A stretch of DNA of 64,000 bases. Origin: DASYXT01 sp035934555. Its GTDB lineage: Bacteria > Verrucomicrobiota > Verrucomicrobiia > Limisphaerales > UBA8199. Below, one piece after another: positions 52,510 through 60,486 of this stretch. Numbering within the stretch: the first letter of the stretch is position 1; each line of letters begins with the position of its first letter. The notes under the pieces were generated by a model. The model was not told the origin of the DNA, did not search any database, and saw only the letters and a list, made by a program, of their open reading frames with translations. The translations under genes and the position numbers were made by a program. The stretch is taken from positions 62,001-126,000 of the forward strand of contig DASYXT010000055.1 in the NCBI GenBank assembly GCA_035934555.1, read 5' to 3'.

Positions 52510-53766
52510 TCATGGGAATAATCCTCGGATGCGTTTGGCTTCCTGGACGCGTTTGATGCCCAGGCTCAGCGCGGCCAGGCGCATCGGCAACTTCTGCTTG
52601 CGGCTGATACTTACGATTTGGCTGTAGGCGGTTTCCAGGATGCGGAAGAGCTTGTCCACCACTTCGGTCTCGCCCCAGAAAAAGCTTTGCAGGTCTTGCA
52701 CCCACTCAAAATAGGATACGACGACGCCGCCGGCGTTGCAGAGCACGTCGGGGAGCACGAAGATATCCTCGCGCTGATTGAGAATAACGTCGGCATCAGG
52801 CGTAGTCGGGCCATTGGCGGCTTCGGCCAGGATGCGGCATTTGATTTTGGCGGCGTTGGCGCCGGTGATCTGCCGTTCGAGCGCGGCCGGCACCAGGATG
52901 TCGCACGGCAGTTCGAGCAATTGCTCATTGGCAATCGGCTCGGCTTCGGCGAACCCGGCGACCGTTTTGGTTTGGGCGACGTGCTTCTCCAGTTCCCAGA
53001 GATTAAGGCCGTGATTGTTAAAGACGCCGCCAAAGGCGTCGGTGATGGCAATGACCTTCACGCCGTAACGGGCGAGCGACAAGGCGGCAATGGACCCGAC
53101 ATTGCCGAAGCCCTGGACCACGGCGGTGGCTTTGCTGATATCCAATCCAATGGTATCGGTAGCGCGGTTAACCAGGTAACCGACACCGCGGCCGGTGGCT
53201 TCGCGGCGGCCGAGCGAACCGCCCACGCCCACGGGTTTGCCGGTGACGATGCTCGGAACGGAGTAACCGACGTGCATGGAATAAGTGTCCATCATCCAGG
53301 CCATGACCTGTTCGTTGGTGCCGAGGTCGGGAGCCATCACATCAATCTGCGGCCCGATAAAGGGAATCATTTCCTGAGTGTACCGGCGGGTGAGGCGCTC
53401 CAATTCGTCGCGCGAGAGTTTGCCGGGATCGCAAGTGACGCCGCCTTTGGCGCCGCCGTACGGCAGGCCGGTCAGCGCGCATTTCCAACTCATCCACATG
53501 GCCAGCGCGGCCACTTCGCCCATCGTCACGTCCGGGTGATAGCGCAAGCCGCCCTTGGTGGGCCCCAGGGTCAAATGATGCTGCACGCGATAGCCGGTGA
53601 ACACTTGCGTGGAACCGTCATCGCGGTGAATCGGCAAGGAGACCACCATCGCGCGCTTCGGGTATTTTAACCGGTCGCGCTCCGATTCCGGGATTTGCAG
53701 GTGGTCGGCGACCAGATCGAATTGCTGGCACGCCATGCGGAAGGTCGGGTGCTCGTAGATTTCCAT
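52510..53766 (-). CDS. gdhA: Glutamate dehydrogenase (Glu/Leu/Phe/Val dehydrogenase family)
   Basis: 418 residues, the length of hexameric class I GDH. Interconverts glutamate and 2-oxoglutarate plus ammonia. Substrate domain: GPTKGGLRYHPDVTMGEVAA, catalytic Lys in LPYGGAKGGVTCDPG, and DVMAPDLGTNEQVMAWMMDTY. The coenzyme domain has TAVVQGFGNVGSIAALSLAR; ADAFGGVFN follows strand 2. An acidic residue at the end of strand 2 (ITD) suggests NAD preference (inference). Monocistronic. ATG at 53766 fits the family start. Confidence 0.93.
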   Translation of the reverse strand: MEIYEHPTFRMACQQFDLVADHLQIPESERDRLKYPKRAMVVSLPIHRDDGSTQVFTGYRVQHHLTLGPTKGGLRYHPDVTMGEVAALAMWMSWKCALTGLPYGGAKGGVTCDPGKLSRDELERLTRRYTQEMIPFIGPQIDVMAPDLGTNEQVMAWMMDTYSMHVGYSVPSIVTGKPVGVGGSLGRREATGRGVGYLVNRATDTIGLDISKATAVVQGFGNVGSIAALSLARYGVKVIAITDAFGGVFNNHGLNLWELEKHVAQTKTVAGFAEAEPIANEQLLELPCDILVPAALERQITGANAAKIKCRILAEAANGPTTPDADVILNQREDIFVLPDVLCNAGGVVVSYFEWVQDLQSFFWGETEVVDKLFRILETAYSQIVSISRKQKLPMRLAALSLGIKRVQEAKRIRGLFP

Positions 53767-54123
53767 GGGGTGGCACTATGCGGCAGGTTCAGCGGCCCGC
53801 GCAAGCCAAACGCTGTTGCTTTGGGAGCGCGCCCGCCCGGGCGCCGTGGTTGGCGCCCCCGCCAACCACTTCCGGGTCGTGAATGGGACTCACCATTGCC
53901 GGCGCCTGCGAGCGAGATGCCAACCGGCGAGGGCGCCGTTTGCCGCTCGGCTCACTTTGGGGCGATCTCCCCGTTTGAGCCCTGCGCCATGCAGGTGAAC
54001 CCCCTTGCTGCGCGACCCCGTTGAAATGTAAGTGAGACTGGGACAAACTAACGATAGGGGAGTGGTTGATGTTCGCCTTCCCCGGTGCTATTTGGGCGCA
54101 AGATCTTCGGGAGTTGAGTAATC
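53767..54123. other. Intergenic region upstream of gdhA
   Basis: Must hold the gdhA promoter. A perfect 7-bp hairpin (GGTTGGC / GCCAACC) lies at 53848-53867. No convincing gene; the left part of the DUF4396 remnant may begin here (possible frame at 54065-54120) but I cannot confirm it. Confidence 0.4.
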
Positions 54124-54430
54124 GATTACGCTCTGGCCTTTCTCTTTGGCATGGCTTTTCAGGATCTGACCATCAAGCCGATGCGCGGGCTTTCGACCAA
54201 AGACGGCTTAGCCGCTGCCCTGAAAGCTGATGCACTTTCGTTGACGGCATTGGCAAATTGGCATGTATGGCTGGATGGCGCTGGCCACGTTCTTGATTTT
54301 CGGCCACGAGTTGTGCAAGACCAATCCGGTGTTTTGGTTCATGATGCAGATCGCCATGTGGGCGGGCTTCGCTGCCAGCTACCCCGTAAATTGGTGGCTG
54401 ATCAAAAAGGGTGTGAAAGAGGCCATGTAG
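54124..54430 (+). pseudogene. DUF4396-family membrane protein remnant, frameshifted and 5'-truncated
   Basis: In one frame from ~54124: DYALAFLFGMAFQDLTIKPM, GLSTKDGLAAALKADALSLT. At about 54250 (CATTGG, apparent extra T) it shifts to the next frame and continues WQIGMYGWMALATFLIFGHE, NPVFWFMMQIAMWAGFAASY, PVNWWLIKKGVKEAM, stop at 54430. This order matches the C-terminal half of DUF4396 proteins as I remember them. No start codon or N-terminal half is found upstream and an in-frame stop precedes the first part. Probably a decaying gene; function of the family unknown. Confidence 0.7.
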
Positions 54431-54599
54431 CGTACGCAAAGCTCTTATGAAATTTTGAGGCCGGGCCGTCGCCATACGGCTGCCACGCACAAAATCGTAA
54501 CCCTCATCCCTTTCTGTCGCGCGCATTCGCGCTCAAAGTTTCTTGAATCCAGCAAACTGTCCGTGATTATGGCCTGAGGTCGAAGTCCGTGCTCCGTCA

Positions 54600-56726
54600 C
54601 TACGGCCGGTCTGGCGCATCGTGATACAAACCGATTTCCTCAAACGGAATGGGTTCGAACCCCGCAGGGGCCTTTAACCGAATGTCGCCTGCCACCCACG
54701 CAAACTGGCCCTCCGTCAGCATCGCGTTATTCTTGTCCTCCAGGTTGTATGGGGCACGCCGGAGCATTTCCCCGCAACGCCAACCCAGATTATTCCTCAT
54801 GTAGTTCCGGTTGACGTTCCCTGCCAGGTCCGACAGTTCGGGGTAGCGCTGGCGGTACAGCGCCGGGCTAATCTCCTTCGAGTCCAGTGCGTTGTGGACG
54901 TAATCGCGCCACCGTTTCTCGTCCCAGGGCGAGCAACTGACCATCGCGGCGCAGTCGAGAAACAGATTGTTGGCGACGACATTATCTTTACCGCCGTGGA
55001 TTTGCACACCCCCGAAGCCAAGTTTTCCTGCCGAGCAACGTTCGAACACGTTGCCGTAAATGCGCGTGCCGCAAATGGCGTCATCGAGGCGAATGCCCGC
55101 CTGCCCGCATTTGGGCTGGTCGCCGGAACCGCGCCACTGGCCGATATGATGGAAAAAATTATAGCGATACACATTGCCGCGGTAGGTCGGGTTACCGAAC
55201 ATGTCCACGCCACCCTGGTCGTCGGACTCCGTGACGACATTATAAATCTCGTTGTACTCGATGAGGTGGTCGTTGCCTTCGACGCGCATGGCGCTGCTGG
55301 CGATGTTGTGCATGCGGTTATGAGCGATCCGGTTGCCCACGCCCTCCAGCAGCACCGCCGGCGTGTAGGTGTGATCGATGCGTGACAAGTCGTGGATGTC
55401 ACAGTTCTCGACAAACAGGCCCCCGGGTTCGAGCGTCTTGCGGTCGCCGCCCGAGATGATTGTGCCGCCGCGCCCCAGCGAATAAATATCGCAGGACCGC
55501 AGCCCGTCGTCGTGCCCGCCGCGAATCTCGACGCCGTTGCCGGCGAAGTAGCGCACGACGCATCCTGCCAACCGCACGTGCTCGCTGTCGCGCACATGAA
55601 TCGCATCGGCGCTGCCCAATTCCCACGTCAGCCCGCGAAACCAAACCCAGGACGCACCCTCCACTGTGAGCATCGACTGGTCCAACTGCGACAGTTCGAT
55701 GGTCGCCTGCTGCGGGTCCGAAGGCGGATAGAGCAGCGCACGGCGATTGCGCCGGTCCAAGTACCACTCGCCCGGGACATCCAATTCGCTGAGCGCGTTT
55801 ACCGCGTAGAACGGGGCGCCGACGCTGAAGCCGAGCCTGTGCCACGGCTGCGCCAACGTGATCAAGTGCTGCTCGGGATCGATCGCCTCCACCCGCTCAT
55901 AGGAATCCGCCCAGTCCCAAAACCAATATCCGTAGAGCAACAGGTCCGGCTCGTTAACCCAGCGCCGTGGCCGCTCACCCTCATAGAAAAATTTGCCAAC
56001 CTTGCTGCCCTCACGGTCGTAACCTTTCGTGCCGTCCTTGACCGCCACCTGCTTGATGTGAAGAAAACCCTCATTCGGTCCACGCGCGAGTGACATCGCC
56101 TGCCCGTTGAAGAAAAGTTCGTGCGCCGGGTGCGTGGTAAAGCCGTTGCCGCTGCCAAAGCCGCCCAGCTTGAGCGGCAGCAGGTTGGTAATGCCGCACG
56201 CAGCAAGGTCCACCACCCAAACCTGCGCTCGCGCCGCGGCCGGTACCAGAGGATATTCCGAAGCATCGCGAAGTCGCCGCCAGCCGAGCAGGCGCGTTCC
56301 ACCGCGGAAAATAGGTTTCTCCCCCGGCACGGCACAGATCATGATTGGAGCCGCAGCCGTGCCTGAGTCCCCTTGCGAAAACACACAGGTGCCCCAAACG
56401 CGATACGCTCCACCATGGACCCTGATTTCCACTGGGCCCGCAGGCAACCGGTTTTGGCGTCGCCGCACACGTAACTCGTCGCGGGCGCGTTCCAACGTCG
56501 CGAAGGGGTGGCTGGCGGACCCCTCGGCGATATCGCTGCCTTGCGGTGAAACGTAGAGCGTGAGTGAGGCATGCGGCCACGGTGGTGCGGGTATGCGCGA
56601 ACCCGGATTAACCCGCAACGGCAGCGGCTCGACCGCAGGCGTTACGCTGGGATTTGAGGAACTGGCGCAGCAGGTCAGGGATACGCAGGCTGCCAAAGCC
56701 AGAGGAAGAGGACGGAACGCGGCCAT
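54600..56726 (-). CDS. Right-handed parallel beta-helix lipoprotein (putative glycan-active enzyme)
   Basis: 708 residues. The N-terminus LPLALAACVSLTCCASSS has a lipobox-like Cys. The opening YVSPQGSDIAEGSASHPFAT followed by ERARDELRVRRR is typical of secreted beta-helix glycosidases and lyases, for example GH141 and related families. Beta-helix rungs run from ~355 to ~640 (VEIRGGHDDGLRSCDIYSLG, DHLIEYNEIYNVVTESDDQG, VFERCSAGKLGFGGVQIHGG). Catalytic residues cannot be assigned by eye. A polysaccharide target is inference from fold and from GH29 and GH67/20-like genes elsewhere in the window. Confidence 0.8.
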   Translation of the reverse strand: MAAFRPLPLALAACVSLTCCASSSNPSVTPAVEPLPLRVNPGSRIPAPPWPHASLTLYVSPQGSDIAEGSASHPFATLERARDELRVRRRQNRLPAGPVEIRVHGGAYRVWGTCVFSQGDSGTAAAPIMICAVPGEKPIFRGGTRLLGWRRLRDASEYPLVPAAARAQVWVVDLAACGITNLLPLKLGGFGSGNGFTTHPAHELFFNGQAMSLARGPNEGFLHIKQVAVKDGTKGYDREGSKVGKFFYEGERPRRWVNEPDLLLYGYWFWDWADSYERVEAIDPEQHLITLAQPWHRLGFSVGAPFYAVNALSELDVPGEWYLDRRNRRALLYPPSDPQQATIELSQLDQSMLTVEGASWVWFRGLTWELGSADAIHVRDSEHVRLAGCVVRYFAGNGVEIRGGHDDGLRSCDIYSLGRGGTIISGGDRKTLEPGGLFVENCDIHDLSRIDHTYTPAVLLEGVGNRIAHNRMHNIASSAMRVEGNDHLIEYNEIYNVVTESDDQGGVDMFGNPTYRGNVYRYNFFHHIGQWRGSGDQPKCGQAGIRLDDAICGTRIYGNVFERCSAGKLGFGGVQIHGGKDNVVANNLFLDCAAMVSCSPWDEKRWRDYVHNALDSKEISPALYRQRYPELSDLAGNVNRNYMRNNLGWRCGEMLRRAPYNLEDKNNAMLTEGQFAWVAGDIRLKAPAGFEPIPFEEIGLYHDAPDRP

Positions 56727-56772
56727 GCGCCTATCATTCCCGGCCAGCCACGCGTGTCAAGCAGGTCGTGGC

Positions 56773-57681
56773 TCACCACGCCGCACTTGGCAGCCGCAGC
56801 GATTGCTCGAGGGGTTGAGCGCCCCCGGAGTCTCCCGGCCAAAATGCAGTCGTGGTCTGCAACGACGTTCTAACTTGCGCCAGCAAACCGGCGGCCGAAG
56901 GATTGAGTGGGATCAAATCATACGTGCAGCTCCGGCGGGTCTGCCCGGCTTGAGCAGGCATGCAACGGCAGACTAAGGTCGCCACGCGATGCGTGGCCCG
57001 GCTCAAATAAATAATCGGGCCCATGGGCAGCGGACCATCTGAAATGACGCGCGCAACGACCACTCGCGGCTCTTTAGCAACCCGCTGCTCGATGGCGAAC
57101 TTCCGGCCCGGCAAGGGCAGCCCAAACTCCGCGGCACTGGCTCGCTCGAGGGAATCGGCGACAAATATCAACTCGGGACCAGAGGAATCCGCCAGGACTT
57201 CCCACACGACCGGCGCGCCGGCCGAGTTGAGCGTGATGCGCACCCCTTGCACGGGCAATGCTCGCTGGGACGTTGGCCGCTTCAGGGCATAGAACCAAAA
57301 ATAAGTAAGCTGCAGATACGATGTGCGCTGAATCTGTACCGGCTCGACCATCACGTAGATGGTGGGCTTGCTGCGGTCCAGTGCAGGTCTGCCCTTCTCA
57401 AAGTCGAGTGCCCCAAACTGATCCTCCTGCTTTCCTTGGCTGTTGTCGCGTGGTGCGACTTCCTGCAAGACCAACGGTGCCAGTTTGAACTCAAGGTCGG
57501 TGACGTTGGTTTCGCGCGGTTTGTATAAATCAACCGCGGCAAAGTGAATGTTGGCCCGTTCATAGACTGAGGAAATTGCCCCACCGGCCTGGCCTGCCAC
57601 AACCGAAATCCCGGTGACAAAGCCCAACCCCAAAAGACTCGCGAGGAGAAACAGGCGGAGGCGGCGGGAAGGCTCACGCAT
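56773..57681 (-). CDS. Secreted protein of unknown function
   Basis: 302 residues from the ATG at 57681 (MREPSRRLRLFLLASLLGLG signal); the frame opens at 57735 with a poor N-terminus. The mature region has beta strands and polar loops (ANIHFAAVDLYKPRETNVTD, PTIYVMVEPVQIQRTSYLQL, IYLSRATHRVATLVCRC) and a low-complexity C-terminus. No family recognised. It probably follows the small membrane-protein gene in one transcript. Confidence 0.6.
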   Translation of the reverse strand: MREPSRRLRLFLLASLLGLGFVTGISVVAGQAGGAISSVYERANIHFAAVDLYKPRETNVTDLEFKLAPLVLQEVAPRDNSQGKQEDQFGALDFEKGRPALDRSKPTIYVMVEPVQIQRTSYLQLTYFWFYALKRPTSQRALPVQGVRITLNSAGAPVVWEVLADSSGPELIFVADSLERASAAEFGLPLPGRKFAIEQRVAKEPRVVVARVISDGPLPMGPIIYLSRATHRVATLVCRCMPAQAGQTRRSCTYDLIPLNPSAAGLLAQVRTSLQTTTAFWPGDSGGAQPLEQSLRLPSAAW

Positions 57682-57742
57682 AAGCGGGAGCCTAGCGGGT
57701 GGGAGGGCATCCGGCAAGCCGCGCCAGCGGGCCATTCAATCC

Positions 57743-58111
57743 TCACTCCGCAATCATGTGCATAGCGACGATCACCAGAATGCTTCCGGCCATCAGAGTA
57801 GTCCCCGCGATCACGATCGGTGCGATGTGGGCGCGGATCGTAGCGAGCATCTGCACTGTGGCGTTGCGAAATTCCGGCTCCCCGTGCCAGGTGCGCAACA
57901 AAATCGCACTGCCGGCGAACAAAGCCGTAAGCGGCATGGCGACCAGGAAGACGTAGAGGCCAAGAACCAGGTGATGGCTGAACCAGTCCACCACGCGTCC
58001 GGTTTGTGCCAGCGGCTGCACTTCGCGCAGAAACAACGCGAGCATAAACAGGGCTGCTGGAATCACGAGCAGCAGTTCGAGCATGGCCAATGTTGCCATG
58101 ATTGGTTTCAT
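57743..58111 (-). CDS. Small membrane protein of unknown function
   Basis: 122 residues from the ATG at 58111. Three hydrophobic helices (LAMLELLLVIPAALFMLALF, HLVLGLYVFLVAMPLTALFA, IAPIVIAGTTLMAGSILVIV) with a charged loop (LLRTWHGEPEFRNATVQ). No family recognised. Same strand as the secreted protein downstream (61 bp gap to its chosen start). Confidence 0.6.
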   Translation of the reverse strand: MKPIMATLAMLELLLVIPAALFMLALFLREVQPLAQTGRVVDWFSHHLVLGLYVFLVAMPLTALFAGSAILLRTWHGEPEFRNATVQMLATIRAHIAPIVIAGTTLMAGSILVIVAMHMIAE

Positions 58112-58174
58112 GGATACTTTGTACCGCAAAGTGAATGCGGTGTCAAGCCGGCCATCAAATTCGGGAAAGGAATT

Positions 58175-58277
58175 TTGACAGGATTGACAGCATTAACAGG
58201 ATTCCACCAAAAGTCTTATTGGATGGAACATTCCAATTGCATTCTTGGAATCCTGTTCCTCTTGTTAATCCTGTCAA
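58175..58277. repeat. Imperfect inverted repeat with 32-bp arms (TTGACAGGATTRACA...)
   Basis: Arm 1 at 58175-58206 begins TTGACAGGATT and ends AACAGGATTCCA. Arm 2 at 58246-58277 is its reverse complement with five mismatches. A 39-bp spacer contains the mini-palindrome TGGAACATTCCA. It lies between divergent genes and resembles GACAGGATTAACAGGATT motifs seen scattered in many bacterial genomes. Confidence 0.88.
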
Positions 58278-58325
58278 TTATTCGCGACGTTTGCCCTTAA
58301 GCCGCGCCCATTGTAGCCTCAGGCC

Positions 58326-59504
58326 ATGTCCTGCTTTTACATGAACGCGCTACGCACGGCGTGGCGAGTGGCGCGCAACGCAGCGGTGGGTTGTTGCAGT
58401 TGCGGCGGCATCCTTTGCGCGGCTATCCACGAGCCACTCGCCAGCCAAGCAGCGCCAACACCCCCACCGGACCTCACTGCTGCCGTCGCCGAGTTCGGTA
58501 ATAAGTATATCGCCCGCCGGCCCGAGGCCGCGCTGGTCATCGGCGTGTACCAGAACGGACGTAGTTTTGTTCAAGGGTTTGGCCATTGCTCGACAACGAA
58601 CAGCGCCGCGCCCGATGCGCAAACCTTTTTCGAGGTGGGCTCGATCACGAAAGTGTTTACCGGTGTTCTTCTCGGGCGATTGGCTGGGGAGGGCGCGATC
58701 CGCCTCACTGATCCCATCCGACTTTACTTGCCAGCAGGAACGACGCCGCCGCAGAGGGACGGCCGGGAGATCACCCTGGTGGACCTGGCCACGCACACGT
58801 CTGGCTTGCCACGTTTGCCCGGCAATTTCAATGCCGTCGCCACCGACCCGCAAAATCCATACGCGCAGTATGATCAAAAGACGCTGTTTGCCAGCGTGGG
58901 CAGCGCCAAACTCAGCACCCGGCCCGGCCAAACCTCGCTCTATTCCAATTATGGTTTTGCGTTGCTCGGCCAATTACTGGCCCGAAAAACCGGCATCCCT
59001 TACGACGCGCTCCTTGCCGAAAAAGTCTGCCAACCGCTCGGGCTTACGAATACAGTGGTTGCCCTTTCTCCTTCACTAGAGGCACGGCTCGCTCCCGGGC
59101 ATTCGCCGCAAGGCAAGGTTGTTCCTAATTGGGACTTGGCAGCGTTCGCCCCGGCCGGCGCGCTCAAGTCCGATGCCGCGGACCTGCTCAGATTCCTTGA
59201 GGCAAATCTCAACCCTGCCCGGACGCCCCTGGCCGCGGCGCTCACGTTGGCCCAACAACCGCATTTTAAAAAGAACGGCAGCGCGATCGGCCTCGCCTGG
59301 CAAATCGCCAATAACTCGGGCGCTCAACCGATTTACTGGCACAATGGCGGCACCGGGGGCTACGTCAGCTTCATGGGTTTTGTGCCAAACGCGCAGGCCG
59401 GCATCGTGCTGCTGTCCAGTTATGGCGATGTCTGGGCCGGCGACCGCACCCTCGATGAGGCGGGCATGCGCCTGCTGAAGCTCGCGGCCCGCAGCGCGCA
59501 ATGA
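58326..59504 (+). CDS. Serine hydrolase, class C beta-lactamase / penicillin-binding-protein-like
   Basis: 392 residues. N-terminal Cys-rich hydrophobic segment (NAAVGCCSCGGILCAAIHEP) is a signal or lipoprotein-like leader; an ATG at 58341 is an alternative start. Catalytic motifs: SxxK at 106-109 (FEVGSITKVFTG), YSN (SLYSNYGFALLGQ) and HNGGTGG as the KTG equivalent. It is the beta-lactamase/DD-peptidase/esterase EstB-type family. Nothing nearby points to beta-lactam resistance; peptidase or esterase action is equally likely. Confidence 0.92.
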   Translation: MSCFYMNALRTAWRVARNAAVGCCSCGGILCAAIHEPLASQAAPTPPPDLTAAVAEFGNKYIARRPEAALVIGVYQNGRSFVQGFGHCSTTNSAAPDAQTFFEVGSITKVFTGVLLGRLAGEGAIRLTDPIRLYLPAGTTPPQRDGREITLVDLATHTSGLPRLPGNFNAVATDPQNPYAQYDQKTLFASVGSAKLSTRPGQTSLYSNYGFALLGQLLARKTGIPYDALLAEKVCQPLGLTNTVVALSPSLEARLAPGHSPQGKVVPNWDLAAFAPAGALKSDAADLLRFLEANLNPARTPLAAALTLAQQPHFKKNGSAIGLAWQIANNSGAQPIYWHNGGTGGYVSFMGFVPNAQAGIVLLSSYGDVWAGDRTLDEAGMRLLKLAARSAQ

Positions 59505-59588
59505 GTTCTTGTGCTGGAATGGGCTTGCTCCGCGCACGCGGAACTGCTCTGCTGCAGGTTAGAACTGAGAACAGTGTTAGTGCCTGAC

Positions 59589-60455
59589 ATGAAAGCGAAA
59601 GCCCTCGTCCTGGTATTCCTTTTAGCCCTGCTGCTGCCTGCGGGAGTGGTTTCGGCAGCCGACCTGACTCCGACCCAGCAACAGCTCAAAGCGCTTGTTG
59701 AGAATGTTCGAGCCAAAGTCAAGGCCGGCCAAAAGACGCAGGCCGACCTGGCAGATGATCTGAATAAGTTCGACTCGCTGCTCGCGCAGCATCGGGGCGA
59801 GAAGACCGACGATGTCGCCGAAGTCCTTTTGATGAAGGCGATGCTGTATCTGGAGATTTTTGACGACACCGCCAAAGGGAAGGAGTTGATCCAGCAACTC
59901 AAGCGCGATTATCCCGCCACCGCTGCGGGCGAAAGCGCGGATAAAATCCTCGCCCGCATCCAGCAGCGCCTCGAAGCCGAGCATATCCAGAGCAGCCTCG
60001 TGACCGGCGCCGCTTTCCCCGATTTTAATGAGAAGGATCTCGAGGGCCGGCCGCTGTCGCTGGCCAATTATAAAGGCAAGGTTGTCCTGGTGGATTTCTG
60101 GGCGACGTGGTGCTCGCCATGCATGGAGGAATTGCCCCATGTGCTCAGCGCTTATGAAAAGCATCATCGCCAGGGGTTCGACATTGTCGGCGTCAGCCTG
60201 GATAAAGACGAGGCCAAGCTGAAGGATTTCACGCGGCAGATGAAAATGACCTGGGCGCAATTTTTTGACGGGCAGATGTGGAGCAACAAACTCGCCAAGC
60301 GCTACGGCATCCAGAGCATCCCCGCCACCTACCTGCTGGATGGCGAGGGCAAAATCATCGGCAAGGACCTGCGAGGGGATCAGTTGGAAACAGTGCTGAA
60401 TAAAGTATTGCCAGGGCATTTAGCCAAGGAACCGAACCCCGCGGCTCCTCGTTGA
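59589..60455 (+). CDS. TlpA-like thioredoxin-fold lipoprotein or secreted thiol-disulfide protein
   Basis: 288 residues from the ATG at 59589, with signal peptide LVLVFLLALLLPAGVVSAAD. A helical N-terminal domain (~25-135; LTPTQQQLKALVENVRAKVK, VLLMKAMLYLEIFD) precedes an AhpC/TSA-Redoxin domain: FPDFNEKDLEGRPLSLANYK, active site WATWCSPCMEELPHV, GVSLDKDE and cis-Pro region GIQSIPATYLLDGEGKI. Periplasmic disulfide reductase, as in TlpA/ResA. Eighty-five bp after the serine hydrolase; 31 bp before the kinase gene, so possibly cotranscribed. Confidence 0.9.
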   Translation: MKAKALVLVFLLALLLPAGVVSAADLTPTQQQLKALVENVRAKVKAGQKTQADLADDLNKFDSLLAQHRGEKTDDVAEVLLMKAMLYLEIFDDTAKGKELIQQLKRDYPATAAGESADKILARIQQRLEAEHIQSSLVTGAAFPDFNEKDLEGRPLSLANYKGKVVLVDFWATWCSPCMEELPHVLSAYEKHHRQGFDIVGVSLDKDEAKLKDFTRQMKMTWAQFFDGQMWSNKLAKRYGIQSIPATYLLDGEGKIIGKDLRGDQLETVLNKVLPGHLAKEPNPAAPR

Positions 60456-60486
60456 CAACCCGCCGCCAGCCTCACAGTGTAGTCTA

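Noticed and set aside
58326..59504. Antibiotic-resistance beta-lactamase
   Set aside because: Has the SxxK/YxN/HxG motifs, but the family is broad and context gives no reason to call resistance.
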